Shown: positions 60,157-64,000 of the stretch, piece after piece
Layout: every line of letters starts with the position of its first letter
How positions within the stretch are numbered: the stretch's first letter is position 1
Assembly (NCBI GenBank): GCA_024349765.1
Contig: AP026073.1
Coordinates: forward strand, 7,068,001 to 7,132,000
Source: Streptomyces nigrescens
GTDB lineage: Bacteria; Actinomycetota; Actinomycetes; Streptomycetales; Streptomycetaceae
Direction: 5' to 3'
DNA: 64,000 nt
Position numbers and translations under genes: made by a program
The notes under the pieces: model-generated
What the model was told of the DNA's origin: nothing
The model's database searches: none
The model's input: only the letters and a program-made list of their open reading frames with translations

Positions 60157-60458
60157 GTCAGTCCCCCCTGGCGTTCCATCGGTTCGGCTCCCCCGCCGAA
60201 CCCGTGCTTTCAGCATGCCAAGTACTTTCCACTTCGACAAGTACTTTCCTGAAAATCAGTTCGAACGAGTGACACTCGCTCACACGCCGTCAGGTACTGT
60301 GTGCCGTCCCAGCAGTGGAGTGACCGAGGAGGTGAGACCGATACCCCGCCAGTTCAGGCAGGCGCGCCCGTCTCCCGTCCGCGTGGTCCACCGCTTCAGG
60401 TGACCTTCCGGCACAGGTGAGTCGGGCCGCCCTCGGCGCCCCGAAAGGCTCACCACAC
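60157..60458. other. 302-base spacer with two opposing promoters
   Basis: Minus-strand side holds the operator repeats and the promoter of the membrane protein/regulator pair. Toward the plus-strand gene lies a CGAGTG-A-CACTCG palindrome (60266-60278) and a TACTGT -10-like hexamer near 60295. A short frame from GTG 60320 to 60403 has no clear ribosome site and is not called. Confidence 0.45.
60219..60249 (-). promoter_or_regulatory. Direct-repeat operator of the winged-helix/membrane pair
   Basis: Two perfect 12-base copies, GGAAAGTACTTG on the minus strand, at 60219-60230 and 60238-60249, 19 bases apart. Each contains the palindrome AAGTACTT. They lie about 65-95 bases before the membrane gene start, in promoter position, so they are the probable binding sites of the regulator encoded in the same operon. 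Confidence 0.65.
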
Positions 60459-61394
60459 ATGCCGTCATCGCACCTGGCACGACCCTCACGCTCTTCAGGC
60501 CCCCCAGGCCCTGCACGCTCCGCACCCCCTCCACCCCCGGACGTCGTCTCCCGGCTGCGTGCCGCCGGCTGCGTCTTCGCCGAGGACGAGGCGGCGCTGC
60601 TGTGCGCCACCGCCCGTACGCCCGATGAGCTCGCCGCCATGGTGGAACGCCGTGCCCTCGGCCAGCCCCTGGAACACGTCCTGGGCTGGGCGGAGTTCTG
60701 CGGGCTGCGGATCGCCGTCGACCCGGGTGTCTTCGTGCCGCGCCGCCGTACGGAGTTCCTCGTGGAGCAGGCGCTCGGCCTGCGGCGCCGGCCCGTCGGC
60801 CCGGAGCCCGGTGCGCGCCGGCGGCCCACCGTGGTCGTCGATCTGTGCTGCGGTTCCGGAGCGGTGGGCGCCGCACTGGCCGCCGGTCTGGAACGGGTCG
60901 AGCTGTACGCGGCCGATGTCGAGCCCGCCGCGGTGCGCTGCGCCCGCCGCAATGTCGGGCCCGTCGGGGGCACGGTCCACGAGGGCGACCTCTTCGGCCC
61001 GCTGCCCCCGGGGCTCCGCGGCCGCGTCGACGTCCTGGTGGCCAACGTGCCCTACGTACCGACCGAAGAGGTGGGGCTGTTGCCCGCGGAGGCCCGCGAG
61101 TACGAGCCGCTGGTGGCGCTCGACGGCGGGGTGGACGGGCTCGACGTGCTGCGCCGGGTGACCGGGGCCGCGCCGCAGTGGCTGGCGCCCGGCGGGCATC
61201 TGCTGGTCGAGACGAGCGAACGGCAGGCGCCGCGGGCCGTCGAGGCGTTCACCGAGGCGGGGCTGCGCCCGCGGATCGCCCGCTCGGAGGAGCTGTACGC
61301 CACGGTGATCGTCGGGACCCGGCCGGACCCGGCGGCCCACGGAAACCGCGGTGGGAAATCCGGTGAGGGCCGGTCCGGTGGCGCCCTATCGTGA
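60459..61394 (+). CDS. PrmC/HemK-like protein methyltransferase family
   Basis: 311 aa. N-terminal helical domain (DVVSRLRAAGCVFAEDEAALLCATARTPDELAAMVERRALGQPLEHVLGWAEFCGLRIAVDPGVFVPRRRTEFLV) typical of PrmC/HemK, then SAM motif VVVDLCCGSGAVGAAL and the catalytic NVPYVP (an N-x-P-Y variant of NPPY). The family methylates the glutamine of release-factor GGQ motifs, but this one is not next to prfA and is a paralogue, so the substrate is open. ATG 60459 after aaagg; a GTG at 60417 is in frame. The C-terminal 25 residues are Gly-rich. Confidence 0.87.
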   Translation: MPSSHLARPSRSSGPPGPARSAPPPPPDVVSRLRAAGCVFAEDEAALLCATARTPDELAAMVERRALGQPLEHVLGWAEFCGLRIAVDPGVFVPRRRTEFLVEQALGLRRRPVGPEPGARRRPTVVVDLCCGSGAVGAALAAGLERVELYAADVEPAAVRCARRNVGPVGGTVHEGDLFGPLPPGLRGRVDVLVANVPYVPTEEVGLLPAEAREYEPLVALDGGVDGLDVLRRVTGAAPQWLAPGGHLLVETSERQAPRAVEAFTEAGLRPRIARSEELYATVIVGTRPDPAAHGNRGGKSGEGRSGGALS

Positions 61395-61398
61395 CGCC

Positions 61399-62220
61399 AT
61401 GTCTCCCTCGATGGCTTCGATGAGCTATGACCGCCACTGTTCCGAAATCGTCGCGCAGACGGCCCTGTTGGTGTCCCACGTCGAAGGTGCCGAACTGGCC
61501 ACCCCCGTCCCCGCCTGCCCCGGCTGGAACCTCGGCCAGCTGCTGCGCCACCTGGGCGAAGCACATCGCTGGGTGGAGACGATCGTGCGGACCCGGGCCA
61601 CCGGGCCGGTGCCCGAGGAGCGGATCAACAACGTCTCCGACGCGACGGACCAGGACCCGGCCGAACTCGCCGGGTGGCTCACCGAAGGTGCCGGGCAACT
61701 GGCGGACGCGTTGCGGACGGCGGGGCCGGAGGCCGCGGTGTGGACCGTGGCCCCCGGTGGCACGCCGGTTTTCTGGGCCCGCCGTATGACCCACGAGACG
61801 GTGGTGCACCGCGCGGACGCGGCCTTCGCCGTCGGGGCGGACTTCACCGTGGACGACGAGGTCGCCCTCGACGCCCTGGACGAGTGGATGAGTTTCGGCC
61901 ACCTGCCGCCCGTATTCGAGACCAGGCCCGACCTGCCCGCCCTCCTGGCCGGCGGCCGGACCCTGTGCTTCCGGGCCACCGGCACCGCCCCGGATGCCGG
62001 CGCGGAATGGCTGGTCGGCCTGGAGGGCGACACGCTCGCCTCGCGCCGCGGCGGGGGCCCGGCCACCGTCACCGCCCGAGGCCCGCTGGCGGACCTGCTG
62101 CTGTTCGTCTACGGCCGGCGGTTCGCCCCCGGTGGCTCCGGCGGCGGCGTCGAGGTCGTCGGCGATGCGGCGCTGCTCGACGCCTGGCTCGACGCCACCA
62201 GCTTCTGGCTCAGGGAGTGA
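61399..62220 (+). CDS. Maleylpyruvate isomerase-family, mycothiol-dependent enzyme
   Basis: 273 aa. N-terminal DinB-like metal-binding domain with the three-ligand set (LLRHLGEAHRWVETIVR, MTHETVVHRADA) and the C-terminal MDMPI domain. In actinobacteria this family uses mycothiol as cofactor, for example the maleylpyruvate isomerase; mshA and mshD are both in this window. Substrate unknown. A -10 TATCGT seven bases before the ATG indicates leaderless transcription. It begins four bases past the PrmC-like stop. Confidence 0.88.
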   Translation: MSPSMASMSYDRHCSEIVAQTALLVSHVEGAELATPVPACPGWNLGQLLRHLGEAHRWVETIVRTRATGPVPEERINNVSDATDQDPAELAGWLTEGAGQLADALRTAGPEAAVWTVAPGGTPVFWARRMTHETVVHRADAAFAVGADFTVDDEVALDALDEWMSFGHLPPVFETRPDLPALLAGGRTLCFRATGTAPDAGAEWLVGLEGDTLASRRGGGPATVTARGPLADLLLFVYGRRFAPGGSGGGVEVVGDAALLDAWLDATSFWLRE

Positions 62221-62290
62221 GCCGGAAGCCGGGGCGGAAGGGGGCCAGGGGCCGGGGGGCGGAAGGAGGCTCAGCCCTCGGGACGTACCG

Positions 62291-62851
62291 TTACGCACCG
62301 TCCGCGTGCGCACCGTCCGCGTGCGCGGCGTCCACGTGCGCACCGTCCGTGTGCGCACCGTCCGCGTGGGCACCCTCCGTGTGCACGGCGTCCCAGGCCG
62401 CCCGGGAGGCGGCGATGGCCGGGCGGTGGGCGATCGACCAGTCCGCGAGGGCCTTCACGAGGTGGGTGAGGCTGCGCCCCAGCTCCGTCAGCTCGTACTC
62501 GACCTTGGGCGGAACGGTGGGGTACACGGTCCGCTTCACCAGCCCGTCGCGCTCCAGGCGCCGGACGGTGAGGGTCAGCATCCGCTGCGAGATGTTGCCG
62601 GGGATGGCGCGCTGCAGCTCCTTGAACCGCTTGGTGCCGGGGGAGAGTTCGACGACCACGTAGACGGACCACTTGTCCCCGAGCCGGTCCAGTGCGTCCC
62701 GGACACCGCACTCGTCCTGCGGCGTCTCACACACGATCACCGTCCCGGCCGACCCTGATTCCGACCCCGGCCCCGCTTCCGACCCCGCCCCCAGTCTCGG
62801 TTCCGGTTCAGGTTCCGCCGAGGTGGTTACCCCCGTGTGCCCTACTGACAT
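62291..62851 (-). CDS. HxlR-family regulator with AHADG-repeat tail
   Basis: 186 aa. N-terminal acidic/Pro-rich leader (about 40 residues), then the HxlR winged helix with conserved Cys (DECGVRDALDRLGDKWSVYVVVEL, FKELQRAIPGNISQRMLTLTVRRLERDGLVKRTVYPTVPPKVEYELTELG). The last 30 residues repeat AHADG, AHTDG, AHVDA units, encoded by a 15-bp DNA repeat at about 62294-62365, giving six histidines: a possible metal-binding tail or simple slippage product. AGGAGG before ATG 62851. Divergent from the SDR-like gene, its probable target. Confidence 0.9.
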   Translation of the reverse strand: MSVGHTGVTTSAEPEPEPRLGAGSEAGPGSESGSAGTVIVCETPQDECGVRDALDRLGDKWSVYVVVELSPGTKRFKELQRAIPGNISQRMLTLTVRRLERDGLVKRTVYPTVPPKVEYELTELGRSLTHLVKALADWSIAHRPAIAASRAAWDAVHTEGAHADGAHTDGAHVDAAHADGAHADGA

Positions 62852-62921
62852 CAAAGTGCCTCCTTACGCGCCGAAGTTGCCCTCCGGATGATGGGACCAC
62901 ACAGCTCAGGAGGGGGATCCC

Positions 62922-63800
62922 ATGATTCTGATCACCGGCGCCAACGGCGCCCTCGGCCGACTCGTCGCCGCCGAACTGGCCGGCCGGGACGACGTCGTCC
63001 TCGGCACCCGCACACCCGAATCCACCACGGATTCCACCCACGCCGCTCAGGCCGCTCAGGCCCCCCGGCCCACTCAAGCTCCCCGGCGCCGCATCGACTT
63101 CGACGACCCGGCCTCCCTCGACTTCACCGGCGTGGACACCCTGCTGCTCATCTCCGCCGGGTACGGCGAGGACGACATCGTCATCGCCCGGCACGACGCC
63201 GCGATCACGGCGGCCGAGAAGGCGGGCGTGCGGCACCTCGTCTACACCAGCCTCAGCGGCGACGGCGACCACCTGGCGTACGCGCTGGCCCACCGCTGGA
63301 CCGAACGCCGCCTCGCCCGCAGCCCGTTGGCGTGGACGGTGCTGCGCAACGGGCTCTACGCCGAGTTCCTCGCCGCCATCGCCGCTCCGGGACCCGACGG
63401 CACCATCGCGGCGCCGCTGGGCACGGGCCGGCTGGCCGCGGTGGCCCGCGCCGACCTCGCGGCGGTGGCGGCACGGGTGGCGACCGAGCCGGAGCGGCAC
63501 GCCGGGCGGGTGTACGAGCTGGTGGGCGAACGGGCTCTGGGCGGCGCCGAGTTGGCGGACGCGGTCGGCGGCTCGTACGAACCCGGCTCGCTCGGCGCGG
63601 CCCGGGAGGCGATCGCCGCGTCCGGCGGGGCGCTGCCGTACCAGGTCCCGATGCTGGTGGGCACGTACTCGGCGATCGCCGGCGGCTTCCTGGACGGCTC
63701 CGGCATCGAGGCGAACGCGCTGCGGACGCTCCTCGGCCGCGCGCCCCGCCCCGCCCTGGACGCCTACCGGACCGCGGTCGCCGCGCCGTCCGCGGCCTAG
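62922..63800 (+). CDS. NmrA/SDR-like NAD(P)-binding oxidoreductase
   Basis: 292 aa. Rossmann motif ILITGANGALGRLVAAEL; atypical SDR (QOR/NmrA type) with HLVYTSLSGDGDHLAYALAHRWTERRLARSPLAWTVLRNGLYAEF. Residues 33-55 are a small Ala/Gln/Pro repeat. HxlR-SDR divergent pairs of this kind commonly form quinone- or aldehyde-responsive modules (as in QorR/QOR2), so it likely reduces such compounds. ATG 62922 has AGGAGG seven to twelve bases ahead. Its stop overlaps the stop of the convergent partial gene by four bases. Confidence 0.9.
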   Translation: MILITGANGALGRLVAAELAGRDDVVLGTRTPESTTDSTHAAQAAQAPRPTQAPRRRIDFDDPASLDFTGVDTLLLISAGYGEDDIVIARHDAAITAAEKAGVRHLVYTSLSGDGDHLAYALAHRWTERRLARSPLAWTVLRNGLYAEFLAAIAAPGPDGTIAAPLGTGRLAAVARADLAAVAARVATEPERHAGRVYELVGERALGGAELADAVGGSYEPGSLGAAREAIAASGGALPYQVPMLVGTYSAIAGGFLDGSGIEANALRTLLGRAPRPALDAYRTAVAAPSAA

Positions 63801-64000
63801 TCCGGCACCGCCTCGCCGGTGGCCTCGGCCTCGATGAGGGAGGACATGGCGCGGGTCGGGACGATGCGGTGGAGGCGGAAGCCGGAGCGGGTGAGGAGGT
63901 CCTCGAACTCCGCGGCGGTGCGTTCGCGGCCCCGGACGACCATGAGCATGACGATGTCGAGGGCGAGGGCCGGGTGCGGGGAGCCGTCGGCGGGCAGGAC
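63797..64000 (-). CDS. C-terminal part of an O-methyltransferase (truncated by window end)
   Basis: 67 residues remain, reading LALDIVMLMVVRGRERTAAEFEDLLTRSGF and ending MSSLIEAEATGEAVPD. The DxxMLxxxxGRERTxxEF...LLxxxGF pattern and the final SLIEA strand match the C-terminal SAM domain of plant-type/actinobacterial O-methyltransferases (Methyltransf_2 class). The rest lies beyond base 64000. Likely a small-molecule O-methyltransferase; the substrate is unknown. Confidence 0.85.
   Translation of the reverse strand, partial: VLPADGSPHPALALDIVMLMVVRGRERTAAEFEDLLTRSGFRLHRIVPTRAMSSLIEAEATGEAVPD

Noticed and set aside
60320-60403. 27-residue GTG-started frame before the PrmC-like gene
   Set aside because: It contains GAGGAGG within, not before, its start and shows no leader-peptide features such as runs of one regulatory codon.
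62852-62921. HxlR operator between the HxlR and SDR-like genes
   Set aside because: Only weak GTGCCTCC/GTTGCCCTCC similarity is visible, no convincing palindrome, so no site is annotated although control is likely.

Overview
The window is high-GC DNA with the gene content of a Streptomyces chromosome arm-proximal core region. Evidence includes frequent GTG/TTG starts, ATGA/GTGA gene overlaps, leaderless promoters, both mycothiol genes mshA and mshD, GlnR, the nickel regulator Nur and the WhiG anti-sigma factor RsiG. Many genes match, from memory, the set around phoU, glnR and nur of S. coelicolor, but the blocks are joined in a different order.

Layout. 0-2 kb: phoU, a Cys-rich metallothionein-like gene (mtpA), a SCO4226-type nickel-binding ferredoxin-fold gene and a small membrane protein. 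2-7 kb: a secreted protein, gpmA, an MFS transporter and a secreted lipase-like hydrolase. 7-14 kb: methyltransferase, ybjN-like gene, mshA, a second methyltransferase, and a divergent MmyB-type regulator/aldo-keto reductase pair. 13.5-17.6 kb: a tight minus-strand polyphosphate group, ppk1, CHAD protein and Nudix hydrolase. 17.6-19.3 kb: an AT-richer patch with a small ORF and a gutted ABC exporter. 19.3-25.1 kb: mshD, a secreted 5'-nucleotidase, an NmrA-like gene and a DUF2993 protein. 25.1-30.5 kb: a two-component system, an HtrA-like protease, a LacI regulator and glnR. 31.2-34.2 kb: an accessory two-gene unit (large ParB-like unknown plus DUF3800). 34.6-44.4 kb: a heterodimeric ABC exporter, a MoaD-like protein, membrane proteins, and a sulfur group (Cys leader peptide, sseA, DUF1416 protein, DsrE protein). 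44.4-49.6 kb: a cobalamin riboswitch with a BtuCDF-type importer, nur, ygfZ and dtd. 49.7-53 kb: rsiG, an asparaginase, an ankyrin protein and an FMN reductase behind a SoxR-type promoter. 53-64 kb: an accessory-looking stretch of small VOC, TetR, HxlR, SAM-methyltransferase and oxidoreductase genes whose spacers are full of short tandem repeats.

Themes. Phosphate and polyphosphate (phoU, ppk1, CHAD, 5'-nucleotidase), thiol/redox defence (mshA, mshD, a mycothiol-dependent isomerase-family protein, two MerR-type promoters), metal handling (metallothionein, nickel-binding protein, Nur, B12 uptake) and nitrogen control (GlnR) lie side by side.

The least-explained items are: two inverted copies of a composite palindromic element of about 0.4 kb (8.0-8.4 and 22.3-22.7 kb); the ParB-like/DUF3800 pair; the decayed exporter with its small upstream ORF; and MerR-family operators with no MerR gene in the window. 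Start codons, domains and operators were read by eye, and nothing was searched against a database.
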